DNA of 64,000 nt from Pseudomonadales bacterium (lineage in GTDB: Bacteria; Pseudomonadota; Gammaproteobacteria; Pseudomonadales; Halieaceae), in the NCBI GenBank assembly GCA_024234815.1, contig JACKNO010000004.1, positions 124,001 to 188,000 of the forward strand. Direction: 5' to 3'. This document shows positions 42,770 through 53,000 of the stretch, one piece after another. A program made the position numbers and the translations under genes. The notes beneath the pieces were generated by a model that was given only the letters and a program-made list of their open reading frames with translations, did no database searches and was not told the DNA's origin. Every line of letters begins with the position of its first letter. Position 1 is the first letter of the stretch.

Positions 42770-42941
42770 GTTAGTCGGTTTCCTCGATGATCATTTCGGG
42801 TTCAGTTGTCTTTAAGGTTTTCGCGTCAACGATAATGGGACGCGAAATAAAAAACAATCAGAACTGACTTTTATCAAATAGAAGGATGTTCGTCCAAACA
42901 AACGTGAGGGTGCATAGCTCGCCATATCCGCAGCCCGGTGC
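42770..42941. promoter_or_regulatory. Gap between antiporter 3' end and NTF2-like operon start
   Basis: 172 nt carrying the promoter for the NTF2-like pair (reading left). AT-rich at 42845-42900. No clear hexamers or operator were assigned. Confidence 0.3.
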
Positions 42942-44645
42942 CTAGGACTTATTCCTATCCTTCTCCAGAACCGGCTGGTAACCCCAGTCCCTCACGCCCC
43001 TTACCGTTTGATCAATTTCGTCATCGGGGACTTTAAGTATCTGTAATGCACTGGCGCCGAGACGCAGGCTGGCCTCGATCATTTCCGGGTACGCATGAAT
43101 CGCACCGGCATCTTGCAGACGCGTGCTGGACTCGAGGTCCCGCGCGCGAACAATCACCGGCACTTGCGGGCAGACCCTGCGCAGATAGGAGAGTGTAGCC
43201 AAAGCGGCCGCAGCGTCGTCAATCGTGATGACCACCAGGGATGCCCGCTCCACATGGATTGCGGTCAGCAAACCCGGTTCGGTGATGTTGCCGAAAAATA
43301 CCTGATGCCCGTCTGCACGGCCCTGAGCCACCCGCCCGGCATCGCTGTCAACCGCCACGAAGGGTATTCCGCATGAGTGCAATAGCACCGCCAGGGTATG
43401 CCCCACACGCCCATAGCCACCGATTATCACCAGCCGCTCAGGGACGTCCTTAAGACTGCCGGAGGACTGAACCTCGGTATCAGATTTTTTCACCAGGCGG
43501 TTGACTATCTGTCCGTTGAAACGAATCAGCACGGCACCTGCGACCATGGACAGCAGTACGGAGGTTATGGCGACCTGGCCGAGTTGTATACTCAGTACCC
43601 CGGAGTCAAGCGCTATGGCTATAAGCGCCAGGCCAAACTCGCCACCCACGCTCAACACCAAGCCCGTGCGCCACGCTACACGCTTATCCGCAGTGGTCCG
43701 GCGTACCATAAGCGCGACAACGAGAGTCTTGCTTATCAGAATCAGTAGCGCGCCCAGTACGGTCCATTGCCATATGGGAGGGATCGAAGCCGGATCGAAA
43801 CGCATGCCAATGCCAATGAAGAACAGACCCAGCAACACATCGCGAAAGGGGCTTACACTGGCCTCAACCTGGTGGCGGAACTCGGTTTCCCCCAGCATCA
43901 TACCTGCGAGAAAGCCACCGAATGCCAGCGACAGGCCCAGGCTATTGGTGGTCCAGGCCGCGAACAGGGCGACCAGCAGAATCGCCAGGGTGAAGGTCTC
44001 CAGGGACCTGCGCCTTGAAACAAGGTGAAATAGCGGCCCGAGTAACCAGCGCCCTGCGAAAAAGACCAGCACAAAGGCGAGAACGGCTTTTGCCAGGGCC
44101 CACGCGACCGTTGTTGCCAGCACATCCGCCGCCACCGACATGCCGAGCACGGGAATAATCACCAGAAACGGGACTGCCGTGACGTCCTGAAAAACGGACA
44201 TGGCCAGTCCGAGTCGGCCATGCTGACTGTTTTCTTCGCCCTGCTCGGTCAGCAGGCTGGAGATGATGGTTGTGGAAGACTGCGCAAACACGGCCCCGAA
44301 TACAAACGCGGCCGCCACCGGCAGCCCCGCCAGCCACACCACGGTACCGGCCGCCAGAGTTGTGAATGCGACCTGTCCGGTTCCCAGACCAAGAATCTGA
44401 CCGCGCAGCGCATTCAATTCGGGGATGGAGTAGTTGAGCCCGATGGTGAACAGCAGAAAGACAACGCCGAATTCTGCGAGTGTATGCAACTCGGGCATGG
44501 AGACCACGGGACCCATCGTATAAGGGCCAAGCACCACGCCCACCAGCAAGTAGCCCAGGCTGGTTGGAATATGCAGCCGCTGGAACGTGACCACGATGGC
44601 AATCGCAACAGACAGGAGAAGGAGAATTTGTGCCAGATGTTCCAT
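42942..44645 (-). CDS. Kef/YbaL-type cation:proton antiporter with TrkA-N domain
   Basis: 567 residues from ATG 44645 (MEHLAQILLLLSVAIAIVV), preferred over an upstream start with no similarity. About 12 helices of the CPA2 family: 'LGYLLVGVVLGPYTMG', 'EFGVVFLLFTIGLNYS', 'SSTTIISSLLTEQGE'. A cytosolic RCK/TrkA-N domain follows with the NAD-binding LVIIGGYGRVGHTL (about 425-438). It exports K+ or Na+ in exchange for protons. The C-terminal TrkA-C domain is absent or very short, as in YbaL-like members. Confidence 0.93.
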   Translation of the reverse strand: MEHLAQILLLLSVAIAIVVTFQRLHIPTSLGYLLVGVVLGPYTMGPVVSMPELHTLAEFGVVFLLFTIGLNYSIPELNALRGQILGLGTGQVAFTTLAAGTVVWLAGLPVAAAFVFGAVFAQSSTTIISSLLTEQGEENSQHGRLGLAMSVFQDVTAVPFLVIIPVLGMSVAADVLATTVAWALAKAVLAFVLVFFAGRWLLGPLFHLVSRRRSLETFTLAILLVALFAAWTTNSLGLSLAFGGFLAGMMLGETEFRHQVEASVSPFRDVLLGLFFIGIGMRFDPASIPPIWQWTVLGALLILISKTLVVALMVRRTTADKRVAWRTGLVLSVGGEFGLALIAIALDSGVLSIQLGQVAITSVLLSMVAGAVLIRFNGQIVNRLVKKSDTEVQSSGSLKDVPERLVIIGGYGRVGHTLAVLLHSCGIPFVAVDSDAGRVAQGRADGHQVFFGNITEPGLLTAIHVERASLVVITIDDAAAALATLSYLRRVCPQVPVIVRARDLESSTRLQDAGAIHAYPEMIEASLRLGASALQILKVPDDEIDQTVRGVRDWGYQPVLEKDRNKS

Positions 44646-44975
44646 TTTGATTTCGTATCCGCTGCGAGACCTGCAGTCTCTGTCTGGCACGCACAACGAC
44701 ACGAGCCTGGCAATCCATAATGGCCCGGGCAGCTGTTCAGTTACCCGGAGTACTAATGGCGTGAAAGAAAAACGATAGCATGGTAACTGGACCGCAAAAA
44801 AGGGGGCAGTCCCGATTTAGCTGGCACTGAAGCGAGCCTGCGCCCGGGGGAGACGGCCGCGCGACTCCTGTTCAGGGCGTCGTCCCGGCCGTCCCCTCCG
44901 GTTTGCGTATACTGAATGACCACGTTGACCTTCGCGAGTTGCATGACGCTCGAGGCTCGCGCGCGATGCAGGCGC
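44646..44975. other. Intergenic region between antiporter start and histidine kinase stop
   Basis: 330 nt. It holds the antiporter promoter (not resolved) and, at 44852-44893, a long GC-rich hairpin with outer arms GACGGCC/GGCCGTC and a further inner pairing. The hairpin lacks a T-run but may end the kinase transcript. No ORF is credible. Confidence 0.4.
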
Positions 44976-46370
44976 TCAGGCCGCAGCAGTGGGTAGCGTC
45001 AATCGCACCCGCAGGCCGCCAGTCGGTGATGATTCGAGATCGATTGACCCATGGTAAAGCTCAACGAGGTCTTTCACGATCGCCAGACCCAGGCCCGTCC
45101 CCGGCACCTGCTCATCTGCGCGCATACCTCGAACCAGCACACTCTGGCGCAGCTCCGGCGCCAATCCTGGGCCATCGTCATCAATCAGCACAGTCAGTGT
45201 CTTGTCGTCACTATGACAATTTATGTCTACACAGTTACGCGCCCATTTCCAGGCATTGTCCAGCAGATTTCCCAGTATTTCCTGCAGGTCCTGTTCTTCG
45301 CCGCAAAATACCGGCTCGACGTCACCTGTGCCCAGTGAGGCATTTATATTTTTGTCCCGGTGAACATGGTTCATCACGCGTATCACAGACTCCACAACCG
45401 GCCGAACCCGGCTGCGCAGGCCGGGAACGCCGGAACTGCCAGCCGCACGCGCCCGTGCGAGGTGATAGTTCACCTGGCGTTGTGCCGCGGCGACCTGCTC
45501 TTTAACCAGTTGGGGTAGCTGGGGGTCGGGACGGGTTGCGGCATTCGCCAGTACCGACAGCGGGGTTTTCACCGCGTGCGCCAGGTTTCCCGCCTGGATC
45601 CTGGCATGCGCCACAATGCGAGCGTTGTGTGACAGCACCTCGTTAAAGTCGTCTACCAAAGGCTGTACTTCTGCGGGGAAACTGCCCTCGATGCCTTGTG
45701 TAGTGCCGTCGCGCAGTTCCGCGAGTTCCCGCCGCAAGTGGCCCAGCGGCCGCAGGCCAATATATACCTGGGCGATTGCAGCAGCCAGAAGCCCCATACC
45801 CAGAACGCCCAGCGACCACATCAGCATACCGTTGAAGCGCTCTGCCGGCTCGGTGATCAGATCCGTAGTCGCTGCGACCATCAGGCGATAGGATTGCTCG
45901 GGCTGCTCGGCTGGCGACACAATCCTCTCGATGAGCCCGAGCTGTGCACCGTCCGAGGTCTTTATCTGATACTCATGGATATCACCGTCAATGGGCGTAT
46001 CGTCGGGGACGATTAGTAAATCGTCCCACAGCGAGCGCGAGCGGAGCGCTCCAGGAACGGGGCTTTGATGCGAGTTCCCCAGGCTATCGATCTGCCAGTA
46101 CAGGCCCGACAACGGCCGCCTCAGGCGGGGGTCACTCAGGGGGGCGGACAGAAATGGTATTCCGGCCTGGTCAATTGCCAGGTTCGCTGTCAGTTGGTCC
46201 AGTTGGATCACCAGCCCCGCCCGGAATTGCTCGGCGACATGCCGGCGAAATAACTCTGCCAAGCCCCAGCCGGCAATGGCGATCGTGGCCATGATCCAGA
46301 TCAGGGTCCCCACGAGCAGGCGGATACGCAGGGAGCGTGACGGCTTCAATAAGGGTCTTAGTCGGGGCAT
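44976..46370 (-). CDS. Sensor histidine kinase (PhoQ/QseC-like)
   Basis: 464 residues: N-terminal helix (IRLLVGTLIWIMATIAIAGW), a periplasmic sensor of about 140 residues, a second helix ('GVLGMGLLAAAIAQVYIGL', about 183-201), HAMP-like linker, then H-box 'NLAHAVKTPLSVLANAAT', N-box 'GNLLDNAWKWA', G1 'DDGPGL' and G2 'GTGLGLAIV'. It is a membrane kinase/phosphatase for the preceding regulator. It overlaps the regulator gene by 13 nt, forming a PepSY-RR-HK operon. The signal is unknown; PepSY companions suggest envelope or cation stress. Confidence 0.94.
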   Translation of the reverse strand: MPRLRPLLKPSRSLRIRLLVGTLIWIMATIAIAGWGLAELFRRHVAEQFRAGLVIQLDQLTANLAIDQAGIPFLSAPLSDPRLRRPLSGLYWQIDSLGNSHQSPVPGALRSRSLWDDLLIVPDDTPIDGDIHEYQIKTSDGAQLGLIERIVSPAEQPEQSYRLMVAATTDLITEPAERFNGMLMWSLGVLGMGLLAAAIAQVYIGLRPLGHLRRELAELRDGTTQGIEGSFPAEVQPLVDDFNEVLSHNARIVAHARIQAGNLAHAVKTPLSVLANAATRPDPQLPQLVKEQVAAAQRQVNYHLARARAAGSSGVPGLRSRVRPVVESVIRVMNHVHRDKNINASLGTGDVEPVFCGEEQDLQEILGNLLDNAWKWARNCVDINCHSDDKTLTVLIDDDGPGLAPELRQSVLVRGMRADEQVPGTGLGLAIVKDLVELYHGSIDLESSPTGGLRVRLTLPTAAA

Positions 46371-47020
46371 ACCAGGCGATAACCAAGTCCGCGGGAGGTG
46401 TGTATCAGGTCGGCCGGAAGCTTCTTGCGCAGGCGTGCTATGAACACTTCAATGGTGTTGGAGTCGCGGTCAAACTCCTGGGTGTAGATGTGATCGATCA
46501 GCTCGGTGCGGGTCACAAGTTCGTCTTTGTGGTGCATCAGATAGGTCAGGACGCGCAGTTCGTGGCCGGTCAGCGACACCCCTCGGCCGTTTACGGTAAT
46601 ACGGCCGCTGCGCGTGTCCAGGGTGACCGGGCCACAGATGATCTCTGTGCTCGCCAGGCCCGAACTGCGACGAATCAGGGCCCGGATGCGCGCCAGCAAC
46701 TCTTCCATGTGGAATGGCTTGGTCAAATAATCGTCTGCCCCGGCGTCGATCCCGTCTACTTTCTCATGCCAGGTATCGCGTGCGGTCAGGATCAGCACCG
46801 GCATATTGCGTCCCGCGGCTCGCCATCGCTTGAGTACGGTGAGACCGTCCATCTGTGGCAGGCCGAGATCGAGCACCACGGCATCGAATGCCTCAACGTC
46901 ACCCAGGTGATGCGCATCGACGCCATTGTCAGCGGTATCCACGGCATAACCGGCTCCCGCCAACTCTTTGGCGAGCTGCGTCGCCAACAGGGGATCGTCT
47001 TCCGCGAGCAGGATGCGCAT
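46358..47020 (-). CDS. OmpR/PhoP-family response regulator
   Basis: 220 residues. Receiver domain: acidic pocket 'LLAEDD', phospho-acceptor Asp in 'AVVLDLGLPQMDG', Lys in 'DDYLTKPFHMEELLARI'. C-terminal OmpR-type winged helix with 'LTGHELRVLTYLMHHKDELVTRTELIDHIY' and 'NTIEVFIARLRKKL'. Its ATG overlaps the PepSY stop by 1 nt (TGATG). Four half-sites phased at 11 bp in the divergent promoter region are candidate binding sites, implying autoregulation. Confidence 0.95.
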   Translation of the reverse strand: MRILLAEDDPLLATQLAKELAGAGYAVDTADNGVDAHHLGDVEAFDAVVLDLGLPQMDGLTVLKRWRAAGRNMPVLILTARDTWHEKVDGIDAGADDYLTKPFHMEELLARIRALIRRSSGLASTEIICGPVTLDTRSGRITVNGRGVSLTGHELRVLTYLMHHKDELVTRTELIDHIYTQEFDRDSNTIEVFIARLRKKLPADLIHTSRGLGYRLVCPD

Positions 47021-47370
47021 CAGTGCCTGGGATCGGACTGTGTGGCGCGTTCGATCTCCCGGCCCTTGATGCCAAGCAGGGTGCCGTCACCGGCGTTGAG
47101 CTTTAACTTCGTGAGGGCGCCGCTGGATCGCAGTAGCTCGATTTCGTAGACCCAGAGGCCGTCGTCGCGCTCGAGTTCCACCTCGATAATTTGCCCGGGA
47201 TAGTCGCGCTCTACGCGCTCGATGATGCTGCGCAAGGGCATTATTTCTCCGGCTTCCAGGGCGCGGCGGGCGCGATCGTGATCATCGTCGTCCGCCATTG
47301 TCAGCGAGATAGCCGACCAGGAGAGAAACACCGCGACCAGACAGGCTAACACTTTACGAGCTGGTGCCAT
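47020..47370 (-). CDS. PepSY-domain small exported protein (operon leader)
   Basis: 116 residues with signal peptide (KVLACLVAVFLSWSAISLTMA) and one PepSY domain: 'ALEAGEIMPLRSIIERVERDYPGQIIEVELERDDGLWVYEIELL', ending in 'LKLNAGDGTLLGIKG'. It is the first gene of the PepSY-RR-HK operon. Such periplasmic PepSY proteins probably inhibit or tune a sensor kinase or bind peptides. It reads away from a second PepSY gene 166 nt off. Confidence 0.9.
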   Translation of the reverse strand: MAPARKVLACLVAVFLSWSAISLTMADDDDHDRARRALEAGEIMPLRSIIERVERDYPGQIIEVELERDDGLWVYEIELLRSSGALTKLKLNAGDGTLLGIKGREIERATQSDPRH

Positions 47371-47408
47371 GGGGGCAGGTCTCCTGTTTCATGTCGCATA
47401 TAAATCCC

Positions 47409-47465
47409 AGTATAACGGCGCGCAGATGAACGGTATATGAACAGGGCCTTCAGGGTTGGTTCAGG
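47409..47465. promoter_or_regulatory. Phased response-regulator half-sites and -10 for the PepSY-RR-HK operon
   Basis: TGAAC at 47427 and 47438, then TTCAGG at 47449 and 47460: four half-sites at exactly 11-bp steps, the spacing bound by OmpR/PhoP dimers. On the minus strand TATACT (plus 47409-47414) is a good -10, with the first pair covering its -35 region. The second pair lies toward the plus-strand PepSY gene. Confidence 0.55.
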
Positions 47466-47536
47466 TGGCTTCGGCCAAACTGTTTACACGGTGGTTGCTC
47501 TGGCCACCTACTACAAACCAAATGGAGAATACGTTA

Positions 47537-47833
47537 ATGAAAATTTCACACGCAATGCTTGTACTTGCCATCACCGCCGCTGCCACCAGCGGGAGTGCGC
47601 TGGCGGTCACAGACTCCGGGAACCAAAGCAAGGTGTCTACCGAGACCTGGCTCACGATTCCCGCGATCTATGACAAGCTGATAGCCGCCGGATACAGCGA
47701 TATCACGGAGATCGAGCGCGAACACGATGGTTACGAGGTGAAGGCTATCGGGCCCGACGGGGAACGAGTGAAGCTCGACGTCGATCCGATAACGGCAGAT
47801 GTGCTCAAGTCTCGCAAAAAGCACGACGATTGA
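47537..47833 (+). CDS. PepSY-domain exported protein
   Basis: 98 residues from ATG 47537 (GGAG 9 nt upstream); a longer open frame at 47456 is rejected. Signal peptide MKISHAMLVLAITAAATSGSALA, then a PepSY-like unit: 'LTIPAIYDKLIAAGYSDITEIEREHDGYEVKAIGPDGERVKLDVDPITADVL'. It is divergent from the two-component operon and shares its regulatory gap, so it is a likely target of the regulator. Confidence 0.85.
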   Translation: MKISHAMLVLAITAAATSGSALAVTDSGNQSKVSTETWLTIPAIYDKLIAAGYSDITEIEREHDGYEVKAIGPDGERVKLDVDPITADVLKSRKKHDD

Positions 47834-47989
47834 GGCAGCGACAGGATCTGGCCGATGGGAGTCGCCGGCGATAGCGAAAAAGCATTTTCGGTGTATACTT
47901 ACCGCATGCCACTTTCCACGCCACTATCATCCATATCCTCGCCAGTGCTTATGCTGGTAACGGGTCGTTTTTCCGCCTTTCCCTCTATT

Positions 47990-48019
47990 GGCGGCTGAAT
48001 CCGCCCGGATTCAGTCGCC
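47990..48019 (+). promoter_or_regulatory. Leader hairpin upstream of rnk
   Basis: GGCGGCTGAATCC (47990-48002) pairs with GGATTCAGTCGCC (48007-48019) through 13 bp with one G-T wobble and a GCCC loop. There is no T-run, so it is more likely an mRNA 5' structure than a terminator. A -10-like TATACT lies at about 47895. Confidence 0.45.
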
Positions 48020-48066
48020 AGTAATTCAACTGCTTATTCTGGGTTTACTTCTTGAGAGGAGAGGGT

Positions 48067-48444
48067 ATGTTGCCCCTGCGTTCTGTACTTATCGGTCAAC
48101 GAGATCGGGATCGAATTTACGCATTGCTGTGCAATGCCAATACTAAAGACGGCGGTTATCTATTTGATGAGATCGACGCTGCCACCGTTGTGCCCGATCA
48201 TATGTTACCTGCCGATGTGGTCACCATGCATTCGACAGTGAGCTTTGTCGATCTCGATACCACAGGGGTTTCGACGGTAACACTGGTTTACCCGCACGAG
48301 CTTGCACAGTTCCCGAACAGTGTATCGATTCTCGCGCCCGTCGGCGCCGCCCTGATCGGGCTGCAGGTCGGGGAGGTTATAGAGTGGCCCCTGCCCAATG
48401 GGCGGAGCCGGAAGCTGCAAGTCGTTGCGGTGGAAGCGCCATGA
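48067..48444 (+). CDS. rnk: Regulator of nucleoside diphosphate kinase (Rnk)
   Basis: 125 residues. ATG 48067 is chosen over TTG 48052 because GGAG precedes it. GreA/GreB-like: N-terminal coiled-coil region is short (Rnk type), followed by the C-terminal FKBP-like domain: 'LPADVVTMHSTVSFVDLDT', 'TVTLVYPHELAQFPNSVSILAPVGAALIGLQVGEVIEWPLP'. This closely follows E. coli Rnk (PHDVVTMNSRV... LSVMAPVGAALLGLRVGD). It binds RNA polymerase and is linked to Ndk levels. It overlaps the next small gene by 4 nt. Confidence 0.93.
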   Translation: MLPLRSVLIGQRDRDRIYALLCNANTKDGGYLFDEIDAATVVPDHMLPADVVTMHSTVSFVDLDTTGVSTVTLVYPHELAQFPNSVSILAPVGAALIGLQVGEVIEWPLPNGRSRKLQVVAVEAP

Positions 48445-48680
48445 ATGCCCGTTTGTCTCGCGAGTCACTTTTGTGGAACCGGGTGTTGGTGATTTCCGAA
48501 TCCATGGACGAACCGGATTGTTCCGTCGAGCACATCGCCAATATGCTGTGCGGCCTGGAGGAGGGGTTTGCCGGTGCATTTGATCCGGCGGACGACTTTC
48601 CCGAGTTTGCCACGCACCGCCTGTGCCGCTCCATGCGGCAACTGCTGGACCGGTTGGCGGAGCGCCCGGCACCCGAGTGA
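48441..48680 (+). CDS. Small hypothetical protein downstream of rnk
   Basis: 79 residues from ATG 48441, coupled to rnk by the ATGA overlap. 'ARLSRESLLWNRVLVISESMDEPDCSVEHIANMLCGLEEGF' is helical and acidic with no known domain. No signal peptide. The overlap and intact frame support a real gene. Confidence 0.65.
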   Translation: MNARLSRESLLWNRVLVISESMDEPDCSVEHIANMLCGLEEGFAGAFDPADDFPEFATHRLCRSMRQLLDRLAERPAPE

Positions 48681-48839
48681 CGACGAGTCGAATCAGCCCC
48701 GTCCGTTCCCTTGGTGATGCCCCCGTAAAGGCGGTGCTGGTATGATAGCCTGTTATGCCACATCTGGTGATGTCCGGGCTGGTGACTCTACACCCTGTGT
48801 CCGGTCGGGCACCGATTATCAAGGAACAGTGAGGCTGAC

Positions 48840-50048
48840 TTGCGAATTCTGACGGAAAGCGTGTCTGGACTACCACGAACCAACGTTGCCGGATTGATGC
48901 CCTGGCGGGCTTTGGTCCTGATTGTGATTTTGCTGTTGCTTGGTCCCGGTATGCAGCTTCGGGCTGCGGCCCAGCAGGCCGGCACCGGGGCGGCCGTCCC
49001 AACGCCTGCGATTCGTCCGATATTGAGAGAGTTGGTGGAGTACGATGAGTACACGGGACGCTTCGCGGCGGTAAACCGGGTGGAGGTGAGGGCAAGGGTC
49101 AGCGGCTACCTGTCCTCTGTTGAGTTTGCAGAGGGGCAGCCGGTCAAGGCGGGCGATCTGCTCTTTGTGATCGACCAGCGGCCATTCAAGATTGCCGTAA
49201 TGGCAGCGCAGGCCGAACTGAACGAAATGGTTGCCGGGCTGGAACTCACCAAAACCGAGGCGGATCGGGCGCGAACGCTACGCAAGAGTCTCGCCATTTC
49301 GCAGGAGGACATGGACCAGCGAGTGCAGGCCCAGGTGGTGGCGGCTGCCCGATTGTCGCAGGCCGAGGCAGCCCTCGCACGCGCCAAACTCAATCTTGAG
49401 TTTACCGAAATCCGTGCGCCAATCTCGGGTCGTATAGGCCGCCGCAGGCTCGATGTTGGAAATATGGTGATCGGCGGCGATGTGCAGAGCACTTTACTGG
49501 CTACCATTGTCCAGGAAGACCCGATTCATTTCTATTTCGAGGTCAGCGAGGCTGACTTCCTGCGCTATGCGCGGCTCAGTCAGGCGGGAGCAAGACCGGC
49601 GTCTCGCAACTCGCCCAATCCCATCAGTGTCAAATTGCTGGATGAGGAGGCGTACGTACACCACGGTGTAATGGATTTTGTCGACAATGAACTGAACGCC
49701 ACCACCGGCACGGTAATCGGGCGGGGCTTACTCCCGAATTCGGATGGCCTGTTGCAGCCGGGGTTGTTCGGCCGCGTGCGTCTTCCCGGGAGCGGTCTGC
49801 ATGAGGTGGTGCTGGTGCCGGACGCCGTTATTCAGTTTGACCAGTCCAGACAGTTTGTCTATGTCATCAACCCCGAGGGTATTGTCGAACGCAGGTGGAT
49901 TACGGTCGGCCCGATCGCAGAGGGCTTTCGCATCGTGCGCGAAGGGCTCATAGGTGATGAGTTGGTGGTCGCGGATGCATTTCACCGTATCCGCACCGGC
50001 ACGCTGGTGACACCACGGCTTGACGAAGCGCCAACAGGGAATAACTGA
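48840..50048 (+). CDS. RND efflux membrane fusion protein (AcrA/MexA-like)
   Basis: 402 residues from TTG 48840 (GAGG 5 nt upstream); ATG 48897 is the alternative and still keeps the signal region (ALVLIVILLLLGPGM). Typical adaptor layout: 'NRVEVRARVSGYLSSVEFAEGQPVKAGDLLFVID' (lipoyl half 1), helical hairpin about 120-190, 'LEFTEIRAPISGRIGRRRLDVGN' (lipoyl half 2), beta-barrel and membrane-proximal domains. It feeds the RND pump encoded 2 nt downstream. Confidence 0.93.
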   Translation: MRILTESVSGLPRTNVAGLMPWRALVLIVILLLLGPGMQLRAAAQQAGTGAAVPTPAIRPILRELVEYDEYTGRFAAVNRVEVRARVSGYLSSVEFAEGQPVKAGDLLFVIDQRPFKIAVMAAQAELNEMVAGLELTKTEADRARTLRKSLAISQEDMDQRVQAQVVAAARLSQAEAALARAKLNLEFTEIRAPISGRIGRRRLDVGNMVIGGDVQSTLLATIVQEDPIHFYFEVSEADFLRYARLSQAGARPASRNSPNPISVKLLDEEAYVHHGVMDFVDNELNATTGTVIGRGLLPNSDGLLQPGLFGRVRLPGSGLHEVVLVPDAVIQFDQSRQFVYVINPEGIVERRWITVGPIAEGFRIVREGLIGDELVVADAFHRIRTGTLVTPRLDEAPTGNN

Positions 50049-50050
50049 GG

Positions 50051-53000
50051 GTGGGCTTTACCCATTTTTTTGTAGACCGGCCAATCTTTGCGGCGGTCCT
50101 GTCGATATTCATTACCCTGTTCGGGGCGCTCGCCTACAACAGCCTGCCGGTCAGCCAGTATCCCGAGGTGGCGCCGCCCACTATCCAGGTTCGGGCTTCC
50201 TATCCCGGCGCGACCGCGGAGATAGTCGCGGATGCCGTGGCAACACCGTTGGAACAGGAGATCAATGGTGTTGAAGGCATGCTTTACATGCAGTCTCAAT
50301 CCACAGGGGATGGTCAACTTGTATTGACCATCAGCTTCGCCCTGGGCACAGACCTGGATCAGGCCCAGGTGCAGGTGCAGAACAGGATAGCGATCGCGGA
50401 ACCCCGTCTGCCGGAAACTGTCCGCCGGCTCGGGGTCATAGCGCGCAAGAATTCACCGGATCTGTTGATGGTCATCAACCTCTACTCTCCCGATGAGACA
50501 TATGACCTGCTCTACATAGCTAACTACGCGGTTTTGCATTTGCGCGACCCGCTGTCGCGGATCAACGGGGTCGGGCAGGTACGCCTGCTGGGCGCCAGTG
50601 AATACGCGATGCGTATCTGGTTGGACCCGGACCTGGTCAACGCGGTCGGATTGACAGCCGGAGATGTGGTGCGCGCATTGCGTGCCCAGAATCTGCAGGT
50701 GGCGGCGGGGGTGCTCAATCAGCCGCCGGGCCATGGCCCGGAGGCGTTTGAGATTGGCGTCCAAACCCAGGGCCGCCTGATACAGCCCGAAGAATTTGGC
50801 GAGGTGGTGATACGCTCCACGGAAGGGGGCAGCATCGTGCGACTGCGCGATGTTGCCCGCATCGAATTGGGTGCGCGTAGTTACGCCTCCGGGGGCTTTC
50901 TTGGAAAGCAACCTGCCATCGCCTTGCCGATAGACCAGCGCCCCGGCACCAATGCCCTGGAAACGGCCGATAATATCCAGGCCGCCATGGCGCGCATGTC
51001 CGAGGATTTTCCACCCGGGCTGGAATACTCGATCGCGTACAACCCTACCGAATTTGTGCGCGACTCGGTCGATGCCGTGAAAGTGACAATATTCGAAGCG
51101 GTGGCGCTGGTAGTGCTCGTGGTTGTCCTGTTTCTACAGAGCGCCAGGACTGCGCTGATTCCCATACTCGCAATACCGGTTTCGCTGGTAGGCACATTTG
51201 CGGTGATGGAGTTGTTTGGCTTCGGCCTGAACAACCTGACCCTGTTCGGGCTGGTGTTGGCCATTGGCATCGTGGTCGATGATGCCATCGTGGTGGTGGA
51301 AAACATCGAGCGCAACCTGCACCTTGGGCTAACACCCCGGGAGGCGGCCCACAAAACGATGGATGAAGTAAGCGGGGCCCTCGTGGCCATAGCCCTGGTG
51401 CTGTCCGCGGTGTTCATTCCAGCGGCTTTCGTGAGCGGCATCGCCGGTCAGTTTTACCGGCAATTCGCACTCACAATAGCCTCGGCAACCATTATCTCAG
51501 CTGTGGTGTCTCTAACATTGAGCCCGGCGCTGGCAGCGCTGATACTCAAGCCACCTGTTGTCCTGGAGCCTGGCGCGCGTCCGTCCGGTTTCCTGCGTCA
51601 ATGCTTTTATGCCTTCAATCGCGGGCTCGACCGGTTTGCCGGCCGTTACGCCGGCGTGGTGGGGGTGATGGTACGGCGCGGGGTTCTTGTGGGGTTGATT
51701 TATCTCGCGCTGATCGGCCTGACGGCGGTGCAATTCAACGCAGTTCCCGGTGGTTTTATTCCCGACCAGGACCAGGGCTACGCACTGGTCGCCCTGCAGT
51801 TGCCGCCCGGGGCGGAATTGGAGCGCACGGAGCATTGCGTTGCCGAGGCCGTCGACAAACTACTTGCGATAGACGGAGTGGCTAATACAATCGCATTTAT
51901 GGGCTTTTCTGCGGTGAATTCCTCCAGCGCACCCAACGTGGCAACGATCTTTGCCTCCTTCGCCCCGTTTGAAGAACGCGAGGCGCAGGGGATGCACATC
52001 GACGACCTCATGGCGCAGATACGCGCAACCATGGCAACGATCGAGGGTGCCCGGACACTGGTGGTACGCCCGCCGCCGGTGCGGGGTATCGGCAATGCCG
52101 GCGGATTTCGCATGATGATCGAAGACCGCAGCGGGCGCGGTCTGGAAATGCTGCAATCCGCAACCGCGGACATGGTCGAGGCGGCAAATCAGCAGCCCGG
52201 CCTGGCCGGTGTTTTTACTCTGTTCGAGAACCGCACGCCACAACTCTATCTCGACATCGACCGGGTTCGAGCACAGCAGCTTGGCGTTCCTGTAGACAGC
52301 GTGTTTGAAGCTCTGGAAGTCTACATCGGGTCCAGCTTCGTCAATGATTTCAACTATCTCGGGCGCACGTTCCAGGTGACCGCACAGGCAGAAGCTGCCC
52401 ACCGCCGCTCGCCCCGCGACCTGCTCAACCTGCGAACCCGAAACCAGTTGGGTGAGGCGGTACCCCTGGGTTCGGTTGCTACCGCGCAGTTCCGCACGGT
52501 TCCCTATCGTGTGGAACGCTACAATCTCTATCCCGCGGCATCGGTTTTCGGCAGCCGCGCACCGGGGACGAGCTCTGGCGAGGCCCTGGCGGCGATGGAG
52601 GCGCTGGCGACAGAGCGCTTGCCCGATGGCCTCGGTTTCGAGTGGACCGATCTCGCTTACCAGCAAAAGACGGCTGGTAGTGTCAGCATCGGGGTTTTTG
52701 TACTGGCGGTCCTGTTCGTTTTTCTTGTACTGGCAGCCCAGTACGAAAGCTGGCTGCTGCCGCTGGCTATTGTGTTGATCGTACCCATGTGCATTCTTTC
52801 GGCGATGTTTGGCGTATGGCTGACCGGCTGGGACAATAACGTGCTGGTGCAGGTGGGCTTGATAGTTCTCGTTGGACTGGCGGCCAAGAATGCGATCCTG
52901 ATCGTGGAATTCGCGCGCCAGGAAGAGGCGTCTGGCAAGACCCGGTTCGACGCCGCCGTCAATGCGGCCCGTCTGCGCCTGCGGCCGATCCTGATGACTT

